The notes under the pieces: model-generated | Databases searched by the model: none | What the model was told of the DNA's origin: nothing | The model's input: the letters and a program-made list of their open reading frames with translations, nothing else | Shown here: positions 47,326 to 59,551 of the stretch, piece after piece | Position numbering within the stretch: position 1 is the stretch's first letter | Layout of the letters: each line of letters begins with the position of its first letter | Made by a program: the position numbers and the translations under genes | DNA from: Pisolithus tinctorius | Taxonomy: Eukaryota > Basidiomycota > Agaricomycetes > Boletales > Pisolithaceae | Reading direction: 5' to 3' | Length of the DNA stretch: 64,000 nucleotides | Assembly (NCBI GenBank): GCA_024663395.1 | Contig: JANFAH010000067.1 | Span: 124,001-188,000, forward strand

Positions 47326-48355
47326 TCAAAGTCCGAAGTACCTGGGTATTGCATGAAGCAATTCATCTATGAATTTAGCAACCACCTGACGGAACGTGGA
47401 CAGACAAAAGGAACACGGGGACAATTCCGTCCACGGCTCTTGTAAGATGTCTTTCAGTTCGCGCAATAGCCAACTCCTGTATGGCGAATGCAGAAAACGC
47501 GAAACTAGCCACTTTTGAAAGACAGTTTCACATTCTCGGCAGAGGGTGAAACTCTCTCCAATCGGGCAAGTAAGGATGGCGACGAGATGTTGTTCAAGTT
47601 CCTCACGACCAACGATGACACGTCGCAAGTCCTCCGGCGAAAGAATGCGATGGCTGTTCCCTCCATCGCCTCCCCCTCCCCAGCGCTGCACCGAAAGGGC
47701 GTAAAATGCTGCTGGTAGTATTTCGGGAACATCCAACTGTCGCGCTAAAGCGATCGCCTCTGCAAAACTAGTTGTGATGCAAACGCGGAAGGTCGTAGTC
47801 GAGGACTTACCAGCAGCATTTGGAAACGCGTTGCTGTTCATTTCTAGAAGATTCGTTGGCCATCTTGAAAGTAGCTGTTGCTTGGACCAGGAGCGCAGGT
47901 CAGAAATCTCGTATTTCGTGGATATTCGAAGCGCTCCGGCAATGATACTGAACGTAGCAGAGCGCGACTCGAAAGCACTTGTGGCAGGTTTATTGCATGA
48001 AAGGTTTCTTCAGGACATAACACACCCACCTGCGGTTATACATCCAGCTTAGGGTAACTGTCCAGTCTGCTACAGAGTCCCCTGAAAAGGCAACGAGCGG
48101 ACACCCGTCAACGTTCTCCGCGTCCTGTGGCTGGGGGAGTTCCAGCATGTCTGCAAAGACAATGGAATACATTAACTTGTTGCGGTGAATCTTGAAGCAT
48201 GTTTGTTCGACACGCAGGACGATGTTCCCATCCGAGAACCAAAATCGGTCGTGTTGCGAATGCGAACCGTTGGCAGAGGGTGGCTCATAAACGGGTCTTC
48301 TTCTGCGTTTCATGGGCGGCGGCAGGTCCAAACCGTGCATGTTGGTGTCTTCCAT
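47326..48355 (-). CDS. BTB/POZ-domain protein
   Basis: Three exons from ATG 48355. The N terminus has a basic patch (MKRRRRPVYEPP) and then the BTB fold: RFWFSDGNIVLRVEQTCFKI, HRNKLMYSIVFADML, and across the first intron YNRRSAFESRSATFSIIAGA. The region ALRISTKYEISDLRSWSKQQ, then LLSRWP, and EAIALARQLDVPEILPAAFY is typical of the expanded agaricomycete BTB family. The C-terminal part carries several cysteines (CPIGESFTLCRECE) of unclear meaning. BTB proteins mediate dimerisation and can act as Cullin-3 adaptors; the role of this expansion is not known. The gene is intact and lies between GPH1 and MRD1 on the same strand. Confidence 0.85.
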
Positions 48356-48501
48356 TGTCCTCGGTCGTCGCACTGTAGCAGTCCTACTAACCAAAGGGCA
48401 CTGGCTGTATACTTGCAGAGACTCCCTGCACAGCAGGGTAATAGCAACCTAGGGGGGAGACGCGTCGCGTGTTCGAAAGTCGCATTTGATTACATAACGA
48501 G

Positions 48502-51155
48502 CTAATCCAAGTCTCCATCCCCAGCATCAGGCTCAGCCTCGCCGATATTGAGCTTCCGTTTTCTGCCAGGCAACTCTGTCCTTGCACCATACCCAACACC
48601 TGCCTTCTTCCGTAGAGCCTCCATATCCTGCTCCGCCTCCTCAGCCCACTCCAACACTAGATGCCGACCGAGCAAGTGCGTATGTTTGAGTGCCGCAAAT
48701 GCATTTTCGGCTTCTCGACGAGTGAGGAACTCGAGGAACGCGAATCCGCGAGATCGCGAGTCAAATTTCTTTGGTAGCCGAACAGACTTGAGCTGTCCAT
48801 GTGCGCTGTGTGACAAATAAAAATGTAAGATAGATTTTATTCTAGAAGGAAAAGTAGCGCACCCGAACAACTCTCGGATATCCTTCTTCGACGCCTCGAA
48901 TGGCACGTTTTTCACAATCATCTTGGTCGTCCTCGCCTTGGTAATCGCCTCATCCTTAGATTCTTCCTCTTCCTCTTTCCCGCGCCCCGCAAATTTCACA
49001 TGGAGAGCATGCCCATCCAGAACAAACCCTTGCATGCTTTTGAGTGCTTTCTTAGCACCCTCTGGTGTCTTGAAACCGACAAAACCGTATCCCATACTTA
49101 GCCGGGGCGCTGCTCCGCCAGGCACCGTGGGGCGTTTAGGATCCGGCTTCGTTTGAACGCGTGCAAACGAAAACTCCGGTAAAGCGCCGAACACTTGCCT
49201 GAGTCTCTCGGAGGTCGTGCTGAACGCAAGATTCTTCACGAACAGCGTCGTCCCAGCGGACAGGGGCGGCTCATCGTCTTTTCCAGCACCATCGGGCGTT
49301 TCCTGCTCCGCAATCGTAATTGGCTTGAATGCAGTGGAGGTAGACGCAGTCATGTCTTCATCTCCTGTTGCTTCTTGGAACATGCCTAGCGGACCCTTCT
49401 CCAAGTAGATAATAGAATTTCCGAGTCGCCTGTAGGCCACCGCTCGGAAAGCCTTCTTGGCTTCGTCCGCGTGCTCAAATTCCACTACTGCCATTGTACC
49501 CGCAGGGGGCACGAGAACACGACTGAGCTTCCCATGAACTTCGAATAACTCGCGTATTTGCTCAGCCGTGGTACCGTAGGGTATGTTCTTGACGAGAATA
49601 ATCGTATCCGACCGAGCTCGCGAAGAAAATGTCGAGAGGATAACTCCCTGCGACTCTAGATATACTTTCGTCTCCTGAATGACGTGCGTCTCGGCCAAGG
49701 CAAGCTTCACAGCTGCATTATCAGACTCGGGATTCAGGATATCAGCCTTGGAGATGTTCAGGCGATCTGCGATAGACGAAGCCACGGCGTCACTCTGAAG
49801 CATGGCACGGCATATATTAGACTACTAGACATCGATGGCGACATAATAAGGGGGCGACGAACATTCATGTATAACATACTCCAATTGAAGTCACGCCCCG
49901 CCGTAGCTTTCCGCTTGGCGTCGCGCTCCTCTTTCAACGATCTCTTCTTCCCACCTCCTTCTGTTACCTCGAATTTTGCTTTACGATCTACGGCAGGAAG
50001 GATGTGCAATAATCGACCCTGGAAAGACTTCTTGTCGAGTGCCTCGTAAGCAGCGAGTGCAGAAGATGGTTGTTTAAACCTGACATATGCGAGACCTTTC
50101 GGTTGCTTTGAAACGGTGTCGATCGGTATATGTACCTTGGAAAAGGAGGGAATAGAATCAGTGCAAAGCCAAGAAGGGGAGAGGGAACGAAATGCAAGTC
50201 AGATAAATTCTACTATCGGTTTATTCCCTGAGGATCATCTTTTTCCTTAAGAATCTGATGTCCCTATGCTAGTTATCATCACGGACGACATGCCCGGGAA
50301 ATAATCAAGCAGCGAAATACTTACCTGCTCTATTTCACCAAACGATTGAAAGAGCTCCTGTAGTTCGGCATCTGTGCATGAAAAAGCAAGGTTCCGAAGG
50401 AATAGACGACCGGTCTGGAGGATGGTCTCCGTAGTCGGATCTTTATCCTGGTGGGGAGCGGGATCTTCGATTTTGTTCTCGTCCTCATCCTCGTCTTGCT
50501 GAAAAACCATTTCTGGTTCGGGTATGTGGTTTGTCATGCGTCGTTTCATCCACTCCAGATCCGACACCACATCGTCAGCTGCGTCATTTTGCACCTCACT
50601 TACAGTCTCGGGTTTCTCTTTTTCAATGGGTGATAAAATAGGATGGGAAGCGTTGATTTCATTTGCCCATGACGGTCCTTTCCGGGAACGCGATACCTCG
50701 AGGAACTGGTCCAATTGAGATTTTGCTTTCAACTGGTTTTGGTCTCGCTTCTCATTTTTCTTGGCCTTTGCGTCCTTGTGTGGGTTTTGCGCGCTGATTG
50801 GCTCGTCGGGCTCGATACGTCGCCGTTTGCTGGGTCTCGGCGCTGGTGCGTCCTTGGCACCCTGTTGTCTGCGTCAATGACACGCAAATAAGAGCCAAGG
50901 CGGTCTCACCTCAACTACTGCAACACTTATCCGTGTCGAATCGATAAACGTACGATCAAAGTAGTCTCTTGCTGCGGCAGCTTCCTTGTCAGATTTGAAA
51001 CCTACGAAGCCGAACCGTCGGGTCGTCCCGTCCGGTTTATGGGACACTCTGATATCTGTGATAGTCCCTGGCGGTGCTCCATTCTGCTCAAAATGTTTGC
51101 GTAGGCCTTCTGGTGTCAGGTACGGTGGAAGGTTCTTCACTATCAGACGGGACAT
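48502..51155 (-). CDS. MRD1: Multiple RNA-binding domain protein Mrd1 (RBM19 homologue)
   Basis: Mrd1 is a nucleolar protein that binds U3 snoRNA and pre-rRNA and is needed for early 18S processing. Five RRMs are visible in order. RRM1 is at the start (MSRLIVKNLPPYLTPEGLRK; GFVGFKS). RRM2 has RLFLRNLAFSCTDAELQELF and, after an intron, GLAYVRF. RRM3 has IILVKNIPYGTTAEQIRELF, RRM4 LFVKNLAFSTTSERLRQVFG and YGFVGFK, and RRM5 MIVKNVPFEASKKDIRELFG and GFAFLEF. A lysine-rich linker follows RRM1, and the conserved RDFNWSMLYMN segment lies between RRM2 and RRM3. Five introns are inferred. The protein ends in a short acidic tail. Intact. Confidence 0.95.
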
Positions 51156-52014
51156 TGTCGCGCTTGACCAGACGAAGGAAAAGCTGTAGCTGGGATCACA
51201 CGCGGCCGGCAATCACCGGTGCGATGCCGGCGGCCTGCGTACTTAGTCAGCGGCAGTAGTAAGCTTGTCTTTGTCTTCATGCACTCAGTTAAGGACAAGC
51301 CCCCCTGATCCTGCGACTTTATCCTGAAGCAGTATGTATTCGCTTCCTCTATCTGGGGTCTCACCGTTTTCAACAACAAACCATATGACTGGGAAGGTAG
51401 TGTGTGGACCCACAAGCACTACTACAATGTTTTAGTCCAGCAACGACGTGGTTCTATTCTCATGACTGGCATCGAACATATGATCCCCGTGTGTCTAGCC
51501 TTCAGCTTCAGGTCTGGTTCTCGGCCCGAGGTTGTCCCCTTATTACATTTCAATGTTGATCAACGAACAAATGGTCCTTCCTTCGGTGTCTAAATGAAGG
51601 ACTTTGTACCTATTTTGTCATTTTAGGGTCAGTGGTTCCGTCGGACACCGTATCAGAAGGGAATAGCGAAATCAATTCTCCATCCCCTTCTGAGACATCT
51701 ATTGTCAATCACAAATCAATATTCAGATACGAAATCGATACTCTGGCTGGCGGTGTAAGGACGGCATGGGGGCTTCCCGTTAATTAATTTGCCTCTCAAT
51801 GTGCACACGAGTCCTCTCACGGTACGTATAGTCCTCGGGGTTTTGATGACGCTACATATGGTCGAACAAAAGTTCCCAGAGTCGCTGGTGGGTGTATAAA
51901 CTGCATACTTCCTGTCGTCCTATCATCCTGCCCATCCCCCCTTCTTGCTGTTGTATATTCGTATTCTCCGTCATCCCTTTACTCTGCCCACCCCTCCCTT
52001 CGTTCCCCCTGCCA
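51156..52014. promoter_or_regulatory. Divergent region between MRD1 and the aegerolysin gene
   Basis: About 860 bp separate the two divergent start codons. TATAAA at 51895-51900, about 115 bp before the aegerolysin ATG, is a good TATA box for that gene, followed by a pyrimidine-rich leader (51905-52010) typical of strongly expressed fungal genes. No coding frame is supported here. Confidence 0.55.
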
Positions 52015-52486
52015 ATGGACCTTGAATCTATCAGCTTTGGCAAAGCCCTGTGGGTTTGCATGAACATAAAAAACAATTTGGGCAACAAGACTATTAAAGT
52101 CCAAAATGCCACGGTTACGTGGTATGGAAATACCCCTAGTCCCTTGAATACTCGTTACTGAAAATTGAATCAGGGGAAAATTCTTCCGCGACAGCAAAGG
52201 CACTGAAATATCGGCAGATGAAATTAATGGACTTACCGTTGCTCCCGGTGCTATGACTGCTGTTTCGGCCTGCAGACGTCCGAGTTCGTTCGCAGGGACA
52301 GAGGGTTCCATTGACCTCTTTGATAAGTCGACCCGAATTTGCACCATCTTTTGGGACTTGCCTTCCAAGTCCAAGGAAAATCGACTCGAAGTCCAGAATT
52401 CTCACAATAATTATGTGGTCACTCTTGGTCCCTGGGAAAGTTACGGGGCCATCGGCCACGTTAGTATCGATGTTCAACGTGCCTAG
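52015..52486 (+). CDS. Aegerolysin-family protein
   Basis: Two exons (52015-52121, 52174-52486) give 139 residues, the usual family length, without a signal peptide. Family features in order are an N-terminal beta-strand region (ALWVCMNIKNN), WGKFF at the intron junction, the PPG-like VAPGAM turn, the block SSFAGTEGSIDLFD, a TIFWDLP strand with the conserved Trp-Asp-x-Pro, and C-terminal IGHVSIDV. Aegerolysins such as ostreolysin bind membrane sphingolipids and can form pores together with a MACPF-domain partner; they are often induced during fruiting. No MACPF gene lies in this window, so lytic activity cannot be inferred. The usual glycine-rich 'SCGR' stretch reads SACRRP here. The gene appears intact. 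Confidence 0.87.
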
Positions 52487-53374
52487 AGCCTAGTTTTCGA
52501 TCACATCGGACAACCTACATATCCGCGTCTCTGTCGCTCAAATGGTTATATCACAGGCTTTTGTACACCCCTAGAATGTTCTCTTGCCCTTGTATGGACT
52601 ACGGTTGTTTGTATTCTTATACAGCGTGCCATCATGTATCCGCTTCTGGCGCAGTATGCTTGGACGTCAACATGACTTGATATTGAATTTGGCATCTACT
52701 GCTATGGTCATGAAGAGTAATAGTAAAGGGTGTAAATTTGCCCGATCAGTTCCGAGTCCATGCCCGACCAGCGGCACGCACACGCTCCCGCGGAATCTTA
52801 TCTTCAATTATTATCATGAGGGTCGTTACTGTACTTATAACCGAAAGTGACATATGTAGATTATCTTGGGAAGTGACTAAGGATGAAGGGGTTTAGACTA
52901 ATATGAAGAAACTGGTCAAGCGTACTACTACACTTAGCACGATTTGCAACCATCAATGGCCTCCTGCACCCCCTCAGACTCGCGGCATCATAATTAAATG
53001 ACGTCAGGTAGCCCGTTCCACATGAAATTATCACCTCCATTTCGAAGAAGTGCTGACGGTTTTGCGTTTCGAACTCAACAACATGTGGGTCTTCTCACAA
53101 TAGGGACCGAAAATGTGACTTCCTGTAAGATTTAAGCTCTAGACAACTGCCAGCATTGTGATCGCCGCACTTGTAAATTATAAGCCCTCACCGAAAGATA
53201 TGATCGATGACAGAAACGTTTGACAGGTGGTCTTGCGGGTGCAATTCTGGAGCACCGGCATCTCGGCACGCTCGCATTTTAGACACGAATTTGGAGAAGT
53301 TTTGTCTCCAAATCCTTAGTAAGGCATCCATTACTGATCTCACACGACTCATCGACTGAGAGCCTATTATCCTG
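52487..53374. other. Intergenic region between aegerolysin and prefoldin genes
   Basis: About 890 bp. It contains the aegerolysin 3' flank and the prefoldin promoter. An 88-codon frame at 52584-52850 has no supporting feature. Confidence 0.5.
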
Positions 53375-54238
53375 ATGCCGCCAATTCCGACTCTCGGCCA
53401 GGACAAAAACCCTCGAGGTATCCCAAAAGCACCGTTCATCGTACGTATACAAGATCGTCGAGAAAGCATGCACTCGGTCATCACAATCGACAGGCAAATG
53501 TTGAAGAGTACATTGGGGGACCCGATGGTGATGTCGAGGGACCGTTGAAGGATTTCCAAGATGCTATCGCGTATGTTCACACCTACAGTGTTCAGGTGAC
53601 AGTTCGGGATCAAACGCAGCATAGGAAATATCGTTATATGGATGGGAGTCTAACCCAAAGGCGCAAAGGCCTCGAGGACAAGATTCCGGACATAAGGAAG
53701 ACACTACAGATGGTCGAGTTCCTAAAACAGCGGCGGGTGGGAGTGTTTAGGCTAATATTTTGGATGTTGTATTGATCAGCAACGCTAGGACAGAAAGCAG
53801 AAAGCGGATGACCAAGAAGACGACCTGGAAGAGGATGACGAGAACTCAGAAGGAGCGAAAAAGCCTCTGACCACGACGTTCGAACTAAACGACACTCTGT
53901 TCGCAGAGGCGCAACTGGACGATACAGACACGGTGTATCTCTGGCTTGGTGTACGTCACACCAGATAACCTAAATGTCACCTATGGTCTCTTAACATGTA
54001 TCGGATTTAGGCAAACGTTATGCTGTCCTATGAAATTCCTGAAGCGATCACGCTCCTTCGGTCGAAACTCGATGCCGCCGAAACGAGTTTGAAGACGGCG
54101 ATTGAAGATTTGGAGTTCGTACGAGAACAGTTGACGGTGATGGAAGTTAACACCGCACGGATGTACAATTGGGACGTAAAACGAAGAAGAGAACGGCGGT
54201 CAGCTGAGGAGGCTGCCAAAAGGGAAAAAGAGTCGTAG
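53375..54238 (+). CDS. PAC10: Prefoldin subunit 3 (Pac10/VBP1)
   Basis: Five exons (53375-53440, 53494-53570, 53625-53736, 53789-53950, 54011-54238) sum to 645 nt, 214 residues. Conserved pieces are NPRGIPKAPFI, VEEYIGGPDGDVEGPL, the junction-spanning FQDAIAKYRYMDGSLTQRRK, then LEDKIPDIRKTLQMVEFLK. An acidic insert (DDQEDDLEEDDEN) precedes FELNDTLFAEAQL and VYLWLGANVMLSYEIPEAI, and the long C-terminal coiled coil ends in RERRSAEEAAKREKES. Prefoldin is a six-subunit cytosolic chaperone that hands nascent actin and tubulin to the CCT chaperonin; subunit 3 is one of its two alpha-type subunits. Intact. Confidence 0.93.
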
Positions 54239-55017
54239 TTCAATCTAATCTACGCAATCCTTGACTAACTGCGTAACCACTTCATATAATGCGAGTGTGT
54301 GACCGTTTTCTATAGTACGGCTGGAGTCACCCACGGAGACAGTGCCGCAAGTCACTTCTGCACGTAATTAGAAGATTGGGTTGGGGGACACTGAGTGCGT
54401 GCTGGATGCCCTTGGGAAGGTCCCAGTGATCAGAATGAGCGATTGCGCCCATTACCGACAACGGTACTAACGGAGTAGCATGGCCCGTCAGGTTATGCAA
54501 CCTTCTAAAACTCAGCTGCCCTGACTCGGACGAAGCACGATAGGTACGAGGAAGCCGCGCTTCTGAACGAATTATCCCAGGACTTTCGCCTCGAGGGAGA
54601 ATGAGTTGGGGACCCTTCAAGGACCGACTGTTGTCGCACCCCGAAACTTTAAATCGTTTCACCGTGAACACACAGGTTACTGTTTATGATAACGAATATC
54701 TCACTCGACCCTCGCTGATTTGATTCCGTCCCAGACATGGACCCTTTGTCCGTAAAATTCAAGGATGCGCCGGAATAACTGCCGTTCGCCCGAAGCGCAC
54801 CCGCTGCGTCTATCCCCATTGTATTGATAAAGTTGGTCACAACTGTCTAACCGTCAGATTCTATCGTGGGTAATTTAGGTGATTGTTCACAAGCTCCTTA
54901 GCCACCATGGGAATTCGACCCACCCGTGCATATACTCCAGATGGCCCGGTATGAATGCATGGTCTTCATGGTACTGCAACTTTTTTGCCGTACATGTGGG
55001 TTTGTCTGCCCACCGTG
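54239..55017. other. Transition zone before the CpG-poor block
   Basis: About 780 bp with ordinary CpG content and no supported gene. The last CpG before the depleted block is at about 55013-55014. Confidence 0.55.
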
Positions 55018-55350
55018 ATGACCAGCTGACCTCTTGGTTCACTGAAAATCTGCTCATACATGAAGTTTTGCTGCTGCCTAAATGATGGCCTATATTTACA
55101 ATATTGCTGAACAAAAAGACCATTGATTTTTGTTGAAGCTTGAAAACAAAAAAAAACCATGTGTGCAATCTTGAAGTATAATCTGCAGATGATACTGATT
55201 GCCTGACAATTGCCCAGTCATTGGTCATCCATTGCACAAACAGTGTGTGTCCAGCAAGTGTGCCAAGTCCCTTGAGTTATGCAACCTGGGGTCACTACAT
55301 GGAGTCAAATTTGAGTAATACATTTGGGTAATACACATGATAAGTCTGTC

Positions 55351-56579
55351 CTATGCAATGATGAATTTCATCCAAGGGAATGTTTGTTGAGGAATGTTGA
55401 GTGCCTCAATCTCACATTCAGTGAGCTGTGCAATCCAGGCACTATCATACAATGCAAGGGGTAAGGCTTTTGCAGCACTATGTGTAGTTGATGGATTGTC
55501 AGGTGCACATTTGTGAGCAGGAGGCTTGGAATCTTGGGGAGAGAAAACATTGGTGTCAAGGATACACTGGAAATCCATGATTTCTAGCTCTTGATCTATG
55601 TTCCTGCACCATGGCATGTTCTTCACATGAAGGATATTCTCCACCCCATTCTCCACTGAGCTCTCCTTGGAACTCATACCATGCTCACCTAACATCTTGA
55701 TGAGGCACTGTAGCCACTTCCAGCTTTGGATATCATCATCTTGTACTTCAGATTTCAGCTTGACCATTTGATTGAGTATGAGGATCCTGCAGTGATATTT
55801 CTGGCATGTGTAGATATTAGTAGTAGAGGGATGTGACTTGGTTTACAAACTTATGTTCCAGTGATGGTTGGCCTGTCTACTTTCCTTCCCCATCTGCATT
55901 CCTTCTTCAACCAAGCATGCCTCAGTCTCCACAGGTGTTTCCAAGGCACCTTTGGATGTTGGTTTAGGCTGTGCATTCCTCCATACTGTCTGTAGCTGCT
56001 TGTAGTGTTCCTGTAGTAGCTCCATGATATAATTGTCACTTCTTTTGATTGGCCAGTTCTTGTCCTTGCAGCATGCTTGAAACTCTTGACAAAGCAGTTC
56101 GAGAATAAAAGTATTCCATGGTGACAAGTAGTTCTGGGCAAGGTCAAACATGAGATTGTTTTGGTCTGGTCCAGGTCCATCCTCATACTCATAAGTGTGA
56201 ATATTTTCAGCTGTTGCTGGCTGGTGTGTGATGAAGTTGATGTCTTGTGTAATTCCAAGCCTCTCCTCAAAGAGGCAATGGACTTCTGCCTGTTGATAGC
56301 AGTTTTGGGTAAGTTGGGTGGATGGACAGATTAACCATGTACTAATATGAAATCACAGTGAATGGTAGATTTGCTCTCCTTTTCTAGCCTGACCTCTTCA
56401 TCTTCATGGGCTTTGCAACAGCAATTGTGTCTTCCACACTGGCTAGTGATTGTCTGTCCTTTGGCAAGGATATTACAAAGTGCCACCTCTACTCCCTTGG
56501 TCACCACTTCCATCATTGCTGAGACAGGGACTGTACTGCTGTCATCATCATTTGGTTCATGCTCTTCATCTGAGTTCAT
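55351..56579 (-). pseudogene. Decayed repetitive gene of unknown function in CpG-poor block
   Basis: Fragments in several minus-strand frames form one protein. An acidic start (MNSDEEHEPNDDDSS) is followed by a charged segment, then NYLSPWNTFILELLCQEFQ and WPIKRSDNYIMELLQEHYK. A middle part reads QSWKWLQCLIKMLGEHGMSS, then CRNIDQELEIMDFQCILDTN. The end contains LPLALYDSAWIAQLTECEIE. I recall closely similar proteins recurring as a multi-copy family in TE-rich agaricomycete genomes, without known function; an association with KDZ-type or other transposons is possible but unproven. Frames change at several points, and Arg positions appear as Gln, Cys or His, as expected from CpG decay. Confidence 0.5.
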
Positions 56580-56613
56580 CTGTCTTGCTGCTGATGGAGT
56601 TCCAATTCCTACA

Positions 56614-57199
56614 GTGGCTCAAAAAACTGTCTGCATGTTTGTATGTTTTACATTAGTTATGACTAAATGCAGTAACCCCTAGCCCTAGCCCTAAACCATG
56701 AGTGTATGAAATAAGGTACTTACTCTTGGCTTTCTATTGGTCCATGGATCAAGTGATTTGGATAGGAATTGATAGAATAGCAGCCATTTGAAAATGACAT
56801 GTCATGTGGACAGTTTTTTGACTTAAAGTTTTGATTACATAGTTTTGAGTTTAACAAAGTTTAAAATGCTGTGAGGTGCTTACTAATGCTTACATGGTAT
56901 ATCACATGGTCTATTTGATGATTTGTCATCATACAAACAATGCCAAACAATGAATTGGGACCATCAAGGCTCCCTCTTCTACCTCAACTCATGAAACCAT
57001 CCTCTTGGTCCATCTGGGCCATTTTCTCAGAGTAATCCCCATAAATATTGGTGCCCACTACAGTAATGTCATCAGGGTATATGTCCAACACAATCAAACC
57101 CCTAAAAAATCTGCTTTCAGTCATCCCTGTGCTGTTTCCCCCACCCATACCTGACATGTTCTGCAACTAATCAGTACTGAGAATGCTGGAAATGCCATG
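56614..57199 (+). repeat. Left arm of perfect 586-bp inverted repeat
   Basis: Every line of this arm is the exact complement of 57577-58162 as far as I compared (essentially the whole length). The arm starts GTGGCTCAAAAAACTGTCTG and ends AATGCCATG. It includes a telomere-like CCCTAGCCCTAGCCCTAA at 56677-56694. It also contains a 60-codon frame on the minus strand (56984-57166, FRGLIVLDIYPDDITVVGTN), repeated in the other arm. It contains no CpG. Confidence 0.95.
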
Positions 57200-57576
57200 A
57201 TGGTTAATCTGGCACTGTAAAACATGACCAACAATCCAATCACCTCTTATCTGGTGGGTTTCCACCTCAGGGGTGTTGGGTTGAGGGCTAGGGTGGACTA
57301 AAACTCTTCATTACAGTCCAGGTGCCCTGGGAGGGATAATCCACTGAACTGTTAGGAGGGAGATTCCATCATTCCATCTAGCCCTGGGTATTACCTATGG
57401 TCTTATATAGCCAAGTCAGCTGAGAGCACAGTCTAGCCATGCTTCCCATGCCACCTGAAGTGCACAGAAATGTTTTGTCTCACCCCAGCATTGAAACTAG
57501 TTGCACTGTGGTGAAAATGCACTGGTTAAAAGGTGTTTTGTTTGTTCATCATTTCCTGATGTGCTGGATTGACCTC
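57200..57576. other. 377-bp spacer of the inverted repeat
   Basis: Unique sequence between the arms with no CpG and no supported frame. It includes GGGCTAGGG-type motifs (about 57287-57295) related to those at the outer ends of the arms. Confidence 0.8.
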
Positions 57577-58162
57577 CATGGCATTTCCAGCATTCTCAGT
57601 ACTGATTAGTTGCAGAACATGTCAGGTATGGGTGGGGGAAACAGCACAGGGATGACTGAAAGCAGATTTTTTAGGGGTTTGATTGTGTTGGACATATACC
57701 CTGATGACATTACTGTAGTGGGCACCAATATTTATGGGGATTACTCTGAGAAAATGGCCCAGATGGACCAAGAGGATGGTTTCATGAGTTGAGGTAGAAG
57801 AGGGAGCCTTGATGGTCCCAATTCATTGTTTGGCATTGTTTGTATGATGACAAATCATCAAATAGACCATGTGATATACCATGTAAGCATTAGTAAGCAC
57901 CTCACAGCATTTTAAACTTTGTTAAACTCAAAACTATGTAATCAAAACTTTAAGTCAAAAAACTGTCCACATGACATGTCATTTTCAAATGGCTGCTATT
58001 CTATCAATTCCTATCCAAATCACTTGATCCATGGACCAATAGAAAGCCAAGAGTAAGTACCTTATTTCATACACTCATGGTTTAGGGCTAGGGCTAGGGG
58101 TTACTGCATTTAGTCATAACTAATGTAAAACATACAAACATGCAGACAGTTTTTTGAGCCAC
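57577..58162 (-). repeat. Right arm of perfect 586-bp inverted repeat
   Basis: Exact complement of 56614-57199, with equal arm length, so there are no indels. Identity stops abruptly at both edges: 56613 versus 58163, and 57200 versus 57576. Confidence 0.95.
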
Positions 58163-58275
58163 CATATGCCATCCTGCATCTGGATGTCAGACAAAGGTGT
58201 TACAAGATCCAATGATGACATACATCAATGACAACTCCAAGGAGATGGGTTTGTGTTGAGGTACCCTGGGCTCAC

Positions 58276-59551
58276 CTAATCCTTTTGATAGCTTTGAGGG
58301 GAGGAGCACTGGACTGTGAAAATTGAGCAGATTGAGAGGGCTGGGGAGGCTGCTGAGCAGCACATTGGAAGGGTTGCAAGGATGGTGATGAAGAATGCTC
58401 TCCTTGGCAAGGAGTGCTGGTTTGCACTAGTCAAGGGGGCCAAGGAGGCAGAATGGGGCATTGAAAGGGTTGAGTGGATGGGGATGTAGAGCATTCCCCT
58501 TGGTAACCCATCATTTCACCAGCCTGGTGTATAGTACAAACATTTCTCATGTGATAGTACTGCTGCTTGAGATTTGCCATCTCCCTCTCCTTCTCCACCT
58601 GATAAGTATATTAGTTACATTCCATGTCTGATCTAGTCATTTGCCACACACCTGTATTGATTCCCTCAACCTTGTCACCTCTTCTTGCATATGAGCCATA
58701 AGACCCACTACTTGGGCAGTTGACATTTTCTCCACTTGGGTTTGGATTTCAAGCTAGGGACCAAATGTTAAGATTATCTCAACATCATTGCCTGCAATGT
58801 ACTTTGAACCTCCTTTGATATGCTTCAAGTTGTGCATGGTTCTGCTGTGTGACCAGTCACTGCTCATTCCAAAGTTGTTCTTGTAGTTCTGTATGCTCTT
58901 TTTAAAGCTCTGCACACAGCAAAGCCAACCAAGCCTCTCTGCTCTGCAGAACCATTCCCATTTCATCAAGTGCATCCTTTTGTGCCTGGAAGTCTTTTGT
59001 GACAGAGTTCAAAGCTGCACAATGAAGGTCTTCATATTCCTATCAGGTAATGCACTGTTGCTCTTGGAAAGCCTGTCAGAGTAGCTTAGAATATTGTAGT
59101 AGCCAGCACTTTGTCTATGTACCTTCCCTTGATCTTGCAATTTGTTTTTCAAGCCATGAATGCATTCTTCTTGACAATACAACTGCTGTTGCAAGGTCAT
59201 AGAAAAGTCTTCTTCTTTGTGATGGCACTTCATGGCTGAATCAGCTGGCTGCAAGCTCTGTGGGACAAGTCAGTAAACAAGCAGCAATGAAGCATGGAGT
59301 CTTGCCTGTTCTGAGGTCAGTGTTCCTACAGTACTGCCAGCAGCATTACAATCCTCCATCACTGTCATGCCACTGCCAATGCTGCAACTGTCCACTACCA
59401 TTATGCCAGCTGATCTGCAGCCATCCATCACTGTTGCTACCATGTTATGATTCCCTGTTGCCCACTCCAGTACCATCATGTCACCAACCATAGGACTGTG
59501 AACATCACCTGTTTGGCCAGCAGCATCATCCAATGCCAGCACTACATCCAC
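58276..59551 (-). pseudogene. Decayed coiled-coil protein gene in CpG-poor block
   Basis: Minus-strand frames chain into a long heptad-like protein: an N-terminal low-complexity part (59551 leftwards), then MKCHHKEEDFSMTLQQQLYC and a region with CCVQSFKKSIQNYKNNFGMS. An open exon LEIQTQVEKMSTAQVVGLMA, HMQEEVTRLRESIQ follows, which a GT-AG intron of about 53 nt joins to VEKEREMANLKQQYYHMRN. Stops separate the pieces. No family is recognised; it may be an accessory gene of the nearby transposon. Confidence 0.4.
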
